Notes under the pieces: model-generated | The model's input: the letters and a program-made list of their open reading frames with translations, nothing else | Told to the model about the DNA's origin: nothing | The model's database searches: none | Made by a program: the position numbers and the translations under genes | Source of the DNA: Streptomyces sp. F001 | GTDB lineage: Bacteria > Actinomycetota > Actinomycetes > Streptomycetales > Streptomycetaceae | Assembly: GCF_004187715.1 (NCBI RefSeq) | Contig: NZ_QZWF01000014.1 | Span: 98,565-162,564, forward strand | DNA: 64,000 bases | Direction of reading: 5' to 3' | Shown: one piece after another, positions 15,978-24,266 of the stretch | Position numbering within the stretch: the stretch's first letter is position 1 | How the letters are laid out: every line of letters begins with the position of its first letter

Positions 15978-16655
15978 TCACCGAGCCTTTGCGAGCGCCC
16001 GCTCCACCCCCGGTTCGGCCGGCCCGAGGAACCGGGGATCCGGCCGGAACACGGCGTCCAGGGCCGCCTTGCCCGCCGCGACGATCTCCCGCACGCCTCC
16101 GTAGTACCAGGTCCCGTCGTGCCGCTCGTCCACCCCGACGCCGTACGACGTCACCCCCGCGGCCTCGCACAGCGCGACCGCCCGCCGGATGTGGAAGCCC
16201 TGGCTGATCAGCACGGCCTCCTCGACGCCGAAGATCTTCCTGGCGCGCACACAGGAGTCCCAGGTGTCGAAGCCCGCGTAGTCGCTGACGATCCGGGCGT
16301 CCGGGACGCCGTGCCGGGTCAGATACGAACGCATGGCGTCCGGCTCGTCGTAGTCCTCGCGGCTGTTGTCGCCGGTCACCAGAACGACCTCGATCCGGCC
16401 CGCACGGTACAGCTCGGCCGCCGCGTCCAGGCGGTGGGCGAGGTACGGGGACGGCTCGCCGTTCCACAGGCCCGCACCGAAGACCACGGCCACGTCGGTG
16501 CGGGGCGCCTCGGCCGTGCTGCGCAGCCGGTCGCCGGTCGCGATGTGCATCCAGGCCGACGGCAGCAGCGCGAGCACGCACAGGACCATCAGCGCCTGCA
16601 CCAGCCGGCGCTGCCCGGTGCGGGTGCGCGGCAGACGCGGTCGGCGGATGCGCAT
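15978..16655 (-). CDS. SanA/YdcF family (DUF218) membrane-anchored protein
   Basis: A 225-residue protein with a basic N-terminus, one membrane segment (LVQALMVLCVLALLPSAWM) and an external DUF218 domain: VAVVFGAGLWNGEPSPYLAHRLDAA, VVLVTGDNSREDYDEPDAM, SDYAGFDTWDSCVRARKIF and AVLISQGFHIRRAV. SanA-type proteins are linked to envelope permeability and vancomycin exclusion in E. coli; the molecular reaction is unsettled. It is divergent from the chelatase gene, and its role here is unknown. Confidence 0.85.
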   Translation of the reverse strand: MRIRRPRLPRTRTGQRRLVQALMVLCVLALLPSAWMHIATGDRLRSTAEAPRTDVAVVFGAGLWNGEPSPYLAHRLDAAAELYRAGRIEVVLVTGDNSREDYDEPDAMRSYLTRHGVPDARIVSDYAGFDTWDSCVRARKIFGVEEAVLISQGFHIRRAVALCEAAGVTSYGVGVDERHDGTWYYGGVREIVAAGKAALDAVFRPDPRFLGPAEPGVERALAKAR

Positions 16656-16856
16656 GTCGGGACGCCCTCTCGGTCGGCTGCGACAGGAAAAGACGCCGCC
16701 GCGGGTGCTCGGGTTGCGTGACCAGTCTCACGCCAACCCGATGAAACCGCAGGCCGGGCCGCCTCACACGGCTGGGGGACCCTACGGTGAACCCGTGGAA
16801 AAAACCCGTGACGCTCACGCAACGGCACGGCAACGTCGTAGCGCCACGATCGGTTC

Positions 16857-17756
16857 ATGACGGCGTCGCTTCCGCTTCACGACGAGTCCGACCACCGCCC
16901 CGGCAGCCCGCTGTCCGGTGGCGTCCACCTCGACAGTACGGCGCAGATCATGAACCGGATCACCACCCGGCTCGCCAGCCGGCTCAGCCTCGTCTCGCGC
17001 GACGGCACGCCCCGCCCCGCGCTGCCCGCGCTCGTCCTCGTGGCGCACGGCAGCCGCGACCCGCGCACCCTCGCCACGGTGCACACGCTCATCGAACGCG
17101 TCCGCGAACTGCGCCCCGGCCTGCCCGTCCACCTCGGCCACATCGAGCTGAACGAGCCCCTGCTGCCGGACACGCTGGCCGCCCTCGGCGACAGCGAGGC
17201 GATCCTCGTCCCCCTCCTCCTCAGCCGCGGCTACCACATCAAACAGGACATCCCCGACATGGCCGCCGCGGCCCGCGCCCGCACACAGGTGGCCGCCCCG
17301 CTGGGCCCGCACCCCCTCCTGGTGGAGACCCTGTACACACGCCTGGTCGAGGCGGGCTGGCCCACGACCATGACCGAGGCGGAACGCAGGGAGAGCGCCG
17401 TCGTCCTGGCCGCCGCGGGCTCCCGCGACCCCGACGCGGCCCTCGACACCGGCCACACGGCCCGCCTCCTCGCCGACCGCCTGGGAGTCCCGGTCCTCCC
17501 GGCCTACGCCTCGGCCGCCACCCCGACGGTCCCGGAGGCCGTACGCACCCTCACGTCCCGTGGCCGCACCCGCATGGCCCTGGCGTCCTACTTCACGGCC
17601 CCGGGCCGCTTCGCCCAGGAGTGCGCCGACGCAGTCCCGGGAATCACCGCGGCCCCCCTGGGCGCCCACCCACTGATGGCCCACCTGATCCTGCACCGCT
17701 ACGACCAGACGCTGGCAACAACGCCAGAGAGGGAGCACGTCCTGGCGTCGGCTTGA
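16857..17756 (+). CDS. Sirohydrochlorin chelatase (CbiX/SirB type)
   Basis: A 299-residue protein with two chelatase half-domains. The first begins LPALVLVAHGSRDPRTLATV with the metal-binding His in VAHGSRD, and continues with LPVHLGHIELNEPLLPDTLA and ILVPLLLSRGYHIKQDIP, whose His is the second ligand. The second half-domain starts at ESAVVLAAAGSRDPDA, where the His is replaced by Ala, so only one active site is expected. About 55 N-terminal residues precede the first domain. It inserts Fe2+ (or Co2+) into sirohydrochlorin. Siroheme is the cofactor of NirB, so it belongs with the nitrate genes functionally. Confidence 0.88.
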   Translation: MTASLPLHDESDHRPGSPLSGGVHLDSTAQIMNRITTRLASRLSLVSRDGTPRPALPALVLVAHGSRDPRTLATVHTLIERVRELRPGLPVHLGHIELNEPLLPDTLAALGDSEAILVPLLLSRGYHIKQDIPDMAAAARARTQVAAPLGPHPLLVETLYTRLVEAGWPTTMTEAERRESAVVLAAAGSRDPDAALDTGHTARLLADRLGVPVLPAYASAATPTVPEAVRTLTSRGRTRMALASYFTAPGRFAQECADAVPGITAAPLGAHPLMAHLILHRYDQTLATTPEREHVLASA

Positions 17757-17762
17757 ATCGCC

Positions 17763-17845
17763 GACAGGGAAACGCCCCCAGGGGCGCGGGGAACTGCGCG
17801 AGAAACCACAACGAGCCGGCACCCGCAAGACGACGAATCCCGGCA
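17763..17845 (+). repeat. Dispersed Streptomyces intergenic repeat, copy 1
   Basis: The segment from the CGCCCCCAGGGGCGCGGGG hairpin through GAACTGCGCGAGAAACCACA and ACGAGCCGGCACCCGC is a family of intergenic sequence I recognise from many Streptomyces genomes. A divergent copy in the other orientation is at 29,555. The GC-rich hairpin at the left end probably ends the chelatase transcript. The role of the repeat is unknown. Confidence 0.6.
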
Positions 17846-17889
17846 GACGAGCAGGCGCACACACCCCCTCCTCCACTTACTGTCGAGAC

Positions 17890-19188
17890 ATGGCAGGCGC
17901 ACCCCAGCAACACGAGAACCACATCCCACCCCCCGGCTACGACCCGACGTCAGTCGAACGCTGGGCCCCCGAAAAAGACAAACGCCCCGGCCGCACCGCC
18001 TTCCAACGCGACCGCGCCCGCATCCTCCACTCCGCCGCGCTCAGAAGGCTCGCCGGCAAGACCCAGGTCGTCACGCCAGGCGAGCACAGCGCCTCGGCCT
18101 GGGACCCCAGCCCCCGCACCCGCCTCACCCACTCCCTCGAATGCGCCCAGGTCGGCCGCGAACTCGGCGCCGCCCTCGGCTGCGACCCCGACCTGGTGGA
18201 GGCCGCCTGTCTCTCCCACGACCTCGGCCATCCCCCGTTCGGCCACAACGGCGAAGAGGCACTCAACGAATTCGCCCACGACTGCGGCGGCTTCGAGGGC
18301 AACGCCCAGTCCCTGAGGCTCCTCACCCGCATCGAACCCAAACGGTTCACCCCGGAGGGCTCCGTCGGCCTCAACCTCACCCGCGCCGCCCTGGACGCCG
18401 CCACCAAGTACCCCTGGCCGCGCGGCGCCCACCCCACCGACCCGGCGTCCCGGAAGTTCGGTGTGTACGAGGACGACCGGCCGGTGTTCGACTGGGCCCG
18501 CAAGGAGGCCCCCGGCACCCGCATCTGCTTCGAGGCCCAGGTCATGGACTGGTCGGACGATGTGGCGTACTCGGTGCACGACGTCGAGGACGGCCTGCAC
18601 GCCGGCCATCTCGACCCCAACTTCCTGCACGCCGAGCCGGAACGGCAGGCGGTGTTCGAGGTCGCCATCGGCCGGTACGTCCCCGCCGACACCGACCCCG
18701 CCGAACTGGCCGCGGCCCTCGACCGGCTCCTGGACGAGGAGTGGTGGCCGCACGGCTACGACGGTTCGGCCGTCGCCCAGGCCCGTCTGAAGGACGCCAC
18801 CAGCCAGCTGATCGGTCGCTTCTGCCTGGCCGCCGAGGCTGCCACCCGCGCGGCGTACGGCGGCGGCCGGCTCACCCGGTACACCGCCGAACTGGTCGTC
18901 CCGCGCGAGATCCGCATGGAATGCGCCGTGCTGAAGGCCGTCGCCGACCGGTACGTCATGCAGCGCGCCGAGCAGACCCGGCTCCGCGCCGACCAGCGGG
19001 TCGTCGTCGCCGAACTGGCCGAGGCGCTCACCGCCCGCGCCCCCGACGGACTGGACCCCCAGTTCCGCGCCCTGTTCGACCAGGCCCCCGACGACCGCGC
19101 CCGCAAGCGGGTGATCGTCGACCAGATCGCCTCCCTGACGGACGCCTCGGCCCGGTCGCTTCACGTAAGGCTGACAGGCCACCTGTGA
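17890..19188 (+). CDS. dgt: Deoxyguanosinetriphosphate triphosphohydrolase-like protein
   Basis: A 432-residue HD-domain protein. Metal ligands are visible in the pattern R-x-R-LTHSLE (His), LSHDLGHPPFGHNGE (His-Asp) and MDWSDDVAYSVHDVEDGL (Asp). Other family features are RAILHSAALRRL-like ARILHSAALRRLAGKTQV and FEGNAQSLRLLTRI. Enzymes of this family hydrolyse dNTPs to nucleosides and triphosphate. Length and motifs are normal for the actinobacterial Dgt type 2 group. It sits two genes upstream of dnaG, an arrangement common in actinobacteria that links it to replication and dNTP control. Confidence 0.93.
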   Translation: MAGAPQQHENHIPPPGYDPTSVERWAPEKDKRPGRTAFQRDRARILHSAALRRLAGKTQVVTPGEHSASAWDPSPRTRLTHSLECAQVGRELGAALGCDPDLVEAACLSHDLGHPPFGHNGEEALNEFAHDCGGFEGNAQSLRLLTRIEPKRFTPEGSVGLNLTRAALDAATKYPWPRGAHPTDPASRKFGVYEDDRPVFDWARKEAPGTRICFEAQVMDWSDDVAYSVHDVEDGLHAGHLDPNFLHAEPERQAVFEVAIGRYVPADTDPAELAAALDRLLDEEWWPHGYDGSAVAQARLKDATSQLIGRFCLAAEAATRAAYGGGRLTRYTAELVVPREIRMECAVLKAVADRYVMQRAEQTRLRADQRVVVAELAEALTARAPDGLDPQFRALFDQAPDDRARKRVIVDQIASLTDASARSLHVRLTGHL

Positions 19189-19322
19189 GACTGATGTGAC
19201 AGGGGGGACCGGGAGGGACCCGAAGGTGACCCTCCGTGGCCTGATCGGGTCACCCCCTCTTCCCGCGCCTGGCTCCGTGCGGGACGCTCGCATGTGGCGG
19301 CACGTTTAAGAGGAGGCATCAA

Positions 19323-20588
19323 GTGGTCGACGCGGATCAGACATTCGTCATCGTCGGCGGGGGACTCGCCGGCGCGAAGGCGGCCGAGACACTCCGCGCG
19401 GAGGGCTTCAGCGGCCGCGTGATACTGATCTGCGACGAGCGCGACCACCCGTACGAACGTCCGCCGCTGTCCAAGGGCTATCTCCTCGGCAAGGAGGAGC
19501 GCGACAGCGTCTTCGTACACGAACCGGCCTGGTACGCGCGCAACGACATCGAGCTGCACCTCGGCCAGACCGTCGACGCCGTCGACCGTACGGCGAAGAC
19601 GGTCCGCTTCGGCGAGGACGGCACCGTCGTCCGCTACGACAAACTGCTGCTGGCCACCGGAGCCGAGCCGCGCCGCCTGGACATCCCCGGCACCGACCTC
19701 GCCGGCGTCCACCACCTGCGCCGCCTCGCCCACGCCGAGCGGCTCAAGGGCGTCCTCGCCGCCCTCGGCCGGGACAACGGCCACATCGTGATCGCCGGTG
19801 CCGGCTGGATCGGCCTGGAGGTCGCGGCGGCGGCCCGCGAGTACGGCGCCGAGGTCACCGTCGTCGAACAGGAGCAGACCCCGCTGCACGGTGCCCTCGG
19901 CCCCGAGCTGGGCGGCCTCTTCGCCGAGCTGCACCGCGAACACGGCGTCCGCTTCCGGTTCGGCGTCCGGCTGACGGAGATCGTCGGCCAGGACGGCATG
20001 GTGCTGGCGGCCCGTACGGACGACGGGGACGAGCACCCGGCCCACGACGTCCTCGCCGCGATCGGCGCGGCCCCGCGGGTCGCGCTCGCGGAGGCGGCGG
20101 GGCTGGAACTCGCCGACCGTGCACAGGGCGGGGGCATCGCGGTCGACGAGCGCCTGCGCACCTCCGACCCCGACATCTACGCCGCCGGTGACGCCGCCGC
20201 CTTCCCGCACGCCCTCTTCGGCCGCCGGCTGCGTGTGGAGCACTGGGCCAACGCCCTCAACGGCGGGCCGGCGGCGGCGCGGGCGATGCTCGGCCAGGAC
20301 GTCACGTACGACCGCGTGCCCTATGTCTTCTCCGACCAGTACGACATGGGCATGGAGTACTCGGGCTGGGCGCCCCCGGGCTCGTACGACCAGGTGGTGA
20401 TCCGGGGAGACGCCGGGAAGCGTGAGTTCATCGCGTTCTGGGTGAAGGAGGGGCGTGTGCTGGCCGGGATGAACATGAACGTGTGGGACGTCACAGACCC
20501 GATCCAGCAGCTGATCCGCTCCAGGGCCCAGGTGGACACGGAGGCGCTGGCAGACCCGCACGTGGCGCTGGACAGCCTCATCCCGTAG
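19323..20588 (+). CDS. Ferredoxin-reductase-like FAD/NAD(P)H oxidoreductase
   Basis: A 421-residue flavoprotein starting at GTG 19323 behind a strong GAGGAGG site. Motifs: FAD Rossmann FVIVGGGLAGAKAAETL (residues 8-24), YERPPLSKGYLLG as in putidaredoxin and rubredoxin reductases, LLLATGAEPRR, the NAD(P) motif VIAGAGWIGLEVAAAA, and DIYAAGDAAAF near the C-terminal FAD contact. The last 90 residues are the reductase C-terminal domain (EHWANALNGGPAAARAMLG). It would pass electrons from NAD(P)H to a ferredoxin or similar partner. No ferredoxin or P450 gene is adjacent, so the partner is unknown. Confidence 0.88.
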   Translation: MVDADQTFVIVGGGLAGAKAAETLRAEGFSGRVILICDERDHPYERPPLSKGYLLGKEERDSVFVHEPAWYARNDIELHLGQTVDAVDRTAKTVRFGEDGTVVRYDKLLLATGAEPRRLDIPGTDLAGVHHLRRLAHAERLKGVLAALGRDNGHIVIAGAGWIGLEVAAAAREYGAEVTVVEQEQTPLHGALGPELGGLFAELHREHGVRFRFGVRLTEIVGQDGMVLAARTDDGDEHPAHDVLAAIGAAPRVALAEAAGLELADRAQGGGIAVDERLRTSDPDIYAAGDAAAFPHALFGRRLRVEHWANALNGGPAAARAMLGQDVTYDRVPYVFSDQYDMGMEYSGWAPPGSYDQVVIRGDAGKREFIAFWVKEGRVLAGMNMNVWDVTDPIQQLIRSRAQVDTEALADPHVALDSLIP

Positions 20589-20735
20589 CCGACAGGAGCC
20601 GACGGAAGCTCTCAGGAGCGTCAGGACTGTCAGTCCACCACCGTGCTGCAATTCCCGGGGACACCCCCCGGACCCCCGGCCGGGGGTTGGTCAGCTCATG
20701 CCGGGCTTGTCAGTTCCGCCCCGTAGAATCACCTC

Positions 20736-22634
20736 GTGGCAGGACGGATCAACGACGAGGACGTGAAGGCGGTACGGGACGCGGTCCCGATCGACGCCGT
20801 GGTGTCCGAGTACCTCCAGCTGCGCAACGCGGGCGGCGGCAACCTCAAGGGGCTGTGCCCGTTCCACGACGAGAAGTCGCCGTCCTTCCAGGTCAGCCCG
20901 AGCAAGGGACTCTTCCACTGCTTCGGCTGCCAGGAGGGCGGCGACACCATCACGTTCGTGATGAAGGTCGACCACCTCTCCTTCTCGGAGGCGGTCGAGC
21001 GCCTCGCCGCCCAGGCCGGCATCACCCTGCGCTACGAGGAGGGCGGCTACAACCCCGCCCACCAGCGCGGCGAACGCATCCGCCTGGTCGAGGCCCACAA
21101 GATCGCCGCGGAGTGGTACGCGGAGCAGCTCGCCACCAGCCCCGAGGCGGAGACCGGCCGCCTCTTCCTCGCCGACCGCGGCTTCGACCAGGCCGCCGCC
21201 GTCCACTTCGGCGTCGGCTACAGCCCTCAGGGCTGGGACCATCTCACCCGCTATCTGCGCGGCAAGGGCTTCACCGACAAGGAACTGCTCCTCTCCGGCC
21301 TGGCCCAGGAGGGCCGCCGCGGCCCCATCGACCGCTTCCGCGGTCGCCTGATGTGGCCGATCCGCGACATCGGCGGCGAGGTGGTCGGTTTCGGTGCGCG
21401 CAAGCTGTACGAGGCGGACAACGGGCCGAAGTACCTCAACACCCCCGAAACCGCGCTCTACAAGAAGTCCCAGGTCCTCTACGGCATCGACCTCGCGAAG
21501 AAGGACATCGCCAAGACGTCCCGCGCGGTCGTGGTGGAGGGCTACACGGACGTCATGGCCTGCCACCTGGCCGGTGTCACGACCGCCATCGCGACCTGCG
21601 GTACGGCCTTCGGCGGCGACCACATCAAGATCCTCCGTCGGCTGCTGATGGACAACGGATCGGCCCGGGTGATCTTCACCTTCGACGGCGACGCGGCCGG
21701 CCAGAAGGCGGCGTTGCGGGCCTTCGAGGACGACCAGAAGTTCGCCGCCGAGACGTACATCGCGATCGCCCCCGACGGCATGGACCCCTGCGACCTGCGC
21801 CTGGCGAAGGGCGACGACGCGGTCGCCGACCTGGCCGAACCCCGTACCCCGCTCTTCGAGTTCGCCCTCCGCCAGATTGTCGGCCGCTACGACCTCGACA
21901 CCCCTGCGGGCCGGGCCGCCGCGCTCGACGAGGCGGCCCCCGTCGTCGCCCGCATCAAGAACAGCGGCGCCCAGCACGAGGTCGCCGTCCAGCTCGCCGG
22001 CATGCTCGGCATCCTCGACACACAGTTCGTGGTCAAACGCGTGTCCCAGCTGGCGCGTTGGGCGCGCGACCGGGGCGGCAAGGGCCCGGCGCCCAGCGCC
22101 CCCCGGCAGTACGAGGCGGCGGCGGGCCGCCCGACGCCCGCCGGACCGGCCCTGAATCTGCGCAACCCGGTCTACGCCACCGAACGCGAACTCCTCAAAC
22201 TCGCCCTCCAGCGCCCGGAGTTGGTCTCCCCGGCCTTCGACGCATACGGCGTCGACGAGTTCACCGCCCCGCCGTACGCCGCCGTACGCCAGGCCGTCCT
22301 GGACGCGGGCGGCGCCGAGTACGGCGTCCAGGACCCGCAGGAGTACCTGGTCCGCGTCCGCGAGGCGGCGCCCGACGACCGGGTCCGCGCCATGGTCACG
22401 GAACTCGCGGTCGAGGCGATCATGCGCCGCACGGTCGACGAGGTGTACGCCGGAGACCAGCTCGTCATGGTCCGCCGCCGCGCCGTCGACCGCCGCATCC
22501 AGGACATCCAGTCCGCCCTGACCCGCCTCGGCACGAACGGCGACCCGGCCCAACTGGCCGCTGTGCAGAACGAGTTGTGGGTGCTCCAGCAGTACGGCCA
22601 GGCGTTGCGGGAGCGGGGCGCCGCCGCCCTCTGA
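20736..22634 (+). CDS. dnaG: DNA primase
   Basis: A 632-residue primase starting at GTG 20736. The CHC2 zinc finger has Cys41, His44, Cys62 and Cys65. It is followed by the catalytic core with GFGARKLYEADNGPKYLNTPET, the TOPRIM domain with VVVEGYTDVMACHLAG (Glu near residue 268) and FTFDGDAAGQKAA, and a C-terminal helical domain that binds the DnaB helicase (from about residue 480, RNPVYATERELLKLALQ). Length is normal. It makes RNA primers for replication. The sigma factor gene follows 266 bases later, the same order as dnaG-rpoD in many bacteria. Confidence 0.97.
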   Translation: MAGRINDEDVKAVRDAVPIDAVVSEYLQLRNAGGGNLKGLCPFHDEKSPSFQVSPSKGLFHCFGCQEGGDTITFVMKVDHLSFSEAVERLAAQAGITLRYEEGGYNPAHQRGERIRLVEAHKIAAEWYAEQLATSPEAETGRLFLADRGFDQAAAVHFGVGYSPQGWDHLTRYLRGKGFTDKELLLSGLAQEGRRGPIDRFRGRLMWPIRDIGGEVVGFGARKLYEADNGPKYLNTPETALYKKSQVLYGIDLAKKDIAKTSRAVVVEGYTDVMACHLAGVTTAIATCGTAFGGDHIKILRRLLMDNGSARVIFTFDGDAAGQKAALRAFEDDQKFAAETYIAIAPDGMDPCDLRLAKGDDAVADLAEPRTPLFEFALRQIVGRYDLDTPAGRAAALDEAAPVVARIKNSGAQHEVAVQLAGMLGILDTQFVVKRVSQLARWARDRGGKGPAPSAPRQYEAAAGRPTPAGPALNLRNPVYATERELLKLALQRPELVSPAFDAYGVDEFTAPPYAAVRQAVLDAGGAEYGVQDPQEYLVRVREAAPDDRVRAMVTELAVEAIMRRTVDEVYAGDQLVMVRRRAVDRRIQDIQSALTRLGTNGDPAQLAAVQNELWVLQQYGQALRERGAAAL

Positions 22635-22900
22635 AGCCCGCCGCGCGGGTGCTGTCTCCGTCCGGTCACTGCCCGGACGCAAAAAGTCACCGCACGCCCC
22701 TCGTGGCGGAGATGTGTCTTACCCCACACTGGGTTCCGGTGCCTGAGTCCCCGGAGCGCGGCCGATCCGTCCCCCACGGGTCCCTTACCCCCGCGGTTCC
22801 CCTCATCGCGTACGGGACGGACAGCGGCGAGGCCGCCGACTCCGCCCCCCGAGCAGCGCTGCCGCACGCCTCAGCAGCGATCACCCTGGAGGTCGCCCCC

Positions 22901-24067
22901 GTGCAGACCCAGACCCTCATCCAGAACGACATCACCACGGACGGCGCGGAGCCGGACGCGGAGGCCGACATGCTCGTGGCCGTACCGCCGCAGAGCCGTG
23001 TCGCGCACCACCCGGAAACGGGCAAGAGGACGGAGGCAGAGGCGGAGGCGGAGGCCACGGTCACCCCCGCGGATCCCCCCACCGAAGCCGTCGAAGTCCC
23101 CGACTCCGAGCCCGAGCCCGTCGAGCCACCCGCCCCCGGTCGCATCGACACCGGCGGCCCCGCCGCGGACCTGTTCCGCCAGTACCTGCGCGAGATCGGC
23201 CGTATCCCGCTGCTCACCGCGGCCGAGGAGGTCGAACTCGCCCGCCGCGTCGAGGCCGGACTGTTCGCCGAGGAGAAGCTGGGCAGCGCCCCCGACCTGG
23301 ACTCCCAGCTGGCCCTGGACCTCGACCGCCTGGTCGTCATGGGCCGCATGGCCAAGCGCCGCCTGATAGAGGCCAACCTGCGGCTCGTCGTCTCGGTCGC
23401 CAAGCGGTACGTCGGCCGCGGCCTGACCATGCTCGACCTCGTCCAGGAGGGAAACCTGGGCCTCATCCGCGCGGTGGAGAAGTTCGACTACGCCCGCGGC
23501 TACAAGTTCTCCACGTACGCCACCTGGTGGATCCGCCAGGCCATGTCCCGCGCCCTCGCCGACCAGGCCCGCACCATCCGCGTCCCGGTGCACGTCGTCG
23601 AGCTCATCAACCGCGTCGTACGCGTCCAGCGCCGCATGCTGCAGGAACGCGGCTACGAGCCGACCCCGGAAGAGGTCGCCGCCCACCTCGACCTCCCGCC
23701 CGAGCGGGTCGGCGAGGTCCTGCGGCTCGCCCAGGAACCGGTCTCCCTGCACGCCCCGGTGGGCGAGGAGGAGGACGTGGCCCTCGGCGACCTCATCGAG
23801 GACGGCGACGCGACCAGCCCGGTCGAGTCGGCGGCGTTCCTCCTCCTCAGGGAGCACCTGGAGGCGGTCCTGTCGACACTGGGCGAGCGCGAGCGCAAGG
23901 TCGTCCAACTCCGGTACGGGCTCGCGGACGGGCGCCCGCGCACCCTGGAGGAGATCGGCCGCATCTTCGGCGTGACGAGGGAGCGCATACGCCAGATCGA
24001 GTCGAAGACGCTCAACAAGCTGAGGGACCATGCCTTCGCGGACCAGCTCAGGGGCTACTTGGACTGA
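22901..24067 (+). CDS. hrdA: Sigma-70 family group 1/2 sigma factor, HrdA-type
   Basis: A 388-residue sigma factor starting at GTG 22901 with GGAGG eight bases before it. After an acidic, low-complexity N-terminus of about 85 residues come region 1.2 (DLFRQYLREIGRIPLLTAAE), region 2 (RRLIEANLRLVVSVAKRYVG, DLVQEGNLGLIRAVEKFDY, YKFSTYATWWIRQAMSRALA), region 3 (VHVVELINRVVRVQRRML) and region 4 (TLEEIGRIFGVTRERIRQIE). It lacks the long N-terminal extension of HrdB. Position next to dnaG and the ABC exporter pair is that of hrdA in S. coelicolor as I recall it. The 266-base leader from 22,635 must hold its promoter; I see no clear -10/-35. Confidence 0.88.
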   Translation: MQTQTLIQNDITTDGAEPDAEADMLVAVPPQSRVAHHPETGKRTEAEAEAEATVTPADPPTEAVEVPDSEPEPVEPPAPGRIDTGGPAADLFRQYLREIGRIPLLTAAEEVELARRVEAGLFAEEKLGSAPDLDSQLALDLDRLVVMGRMAKRRLIEANLRLVVSVAKRYVGRGLTMLDLVQEGNLGLIRAVEKFDYARGYKFSTYATWWIRQAMSRALADQARTIRVPVHVVELINRVVRVQRRMLQERGYEPTPEEVAAHLDLPPERVGEVLRLAQEPVSLHAPVGEEEDVALGDLIEDGDATSPVESAAFLLLREHLEAVLSTLGERERKVVQLRYGLADGRPRTLEEIGRIFGVTRERIRQIESKTLNKLRDHAFADQLRGYLD

Positions 24068-24109
24068 GGCAGGCGTTTTCGCCTCCGCCGCCCCTACCCA
24101 TTCCCGACC

Positions 24110-24231
24110 TTGGGGGCTCCGCCCCCAAACCCCCGCTCCTCAAACGCCGGAGGGGCTGGATTCAGCCCGTCCGGCGTTTGAGGACGAGCGCGAAGCGCGA
24201 TGAGCGGGGGTCTGGGGGCGGCAGCCCCCAG
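24110..24231. repeat. Streptomyces intergenic hairpin repeat / bidirectional terminator
   Basis: Three stems lie in a row: TTGGGGGC/GCCCCCAA (24,110-24,128), CTCAAACGCCGG/CCGGCGTTTGAG (24,139-24,182) and CTGGGGGC/GCCCCCAG (24,212-24,231). The middle stem with its GGGGCTG/CAGCCC loop is a very common Streptomyces intergenic element. It sits between the convergent hrdA and ABC exporter genes and should end transcription from both sides. Confidence 0.75.
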
Positions 24232-24266
24232 GTACGGGACGGGAAGGGGCGGAGGGGGCGACACCT

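Noticed and set aside
20483..22900. Very long open frame leading into the sigma factor, suggesting a 1194-residue protein
   Set aside because: The part before 22,901 overlaps dnaG in another frame and is Arg/Pro-rich noise; the GTG at 22,901 has a good ribosome site and normal sigma length.
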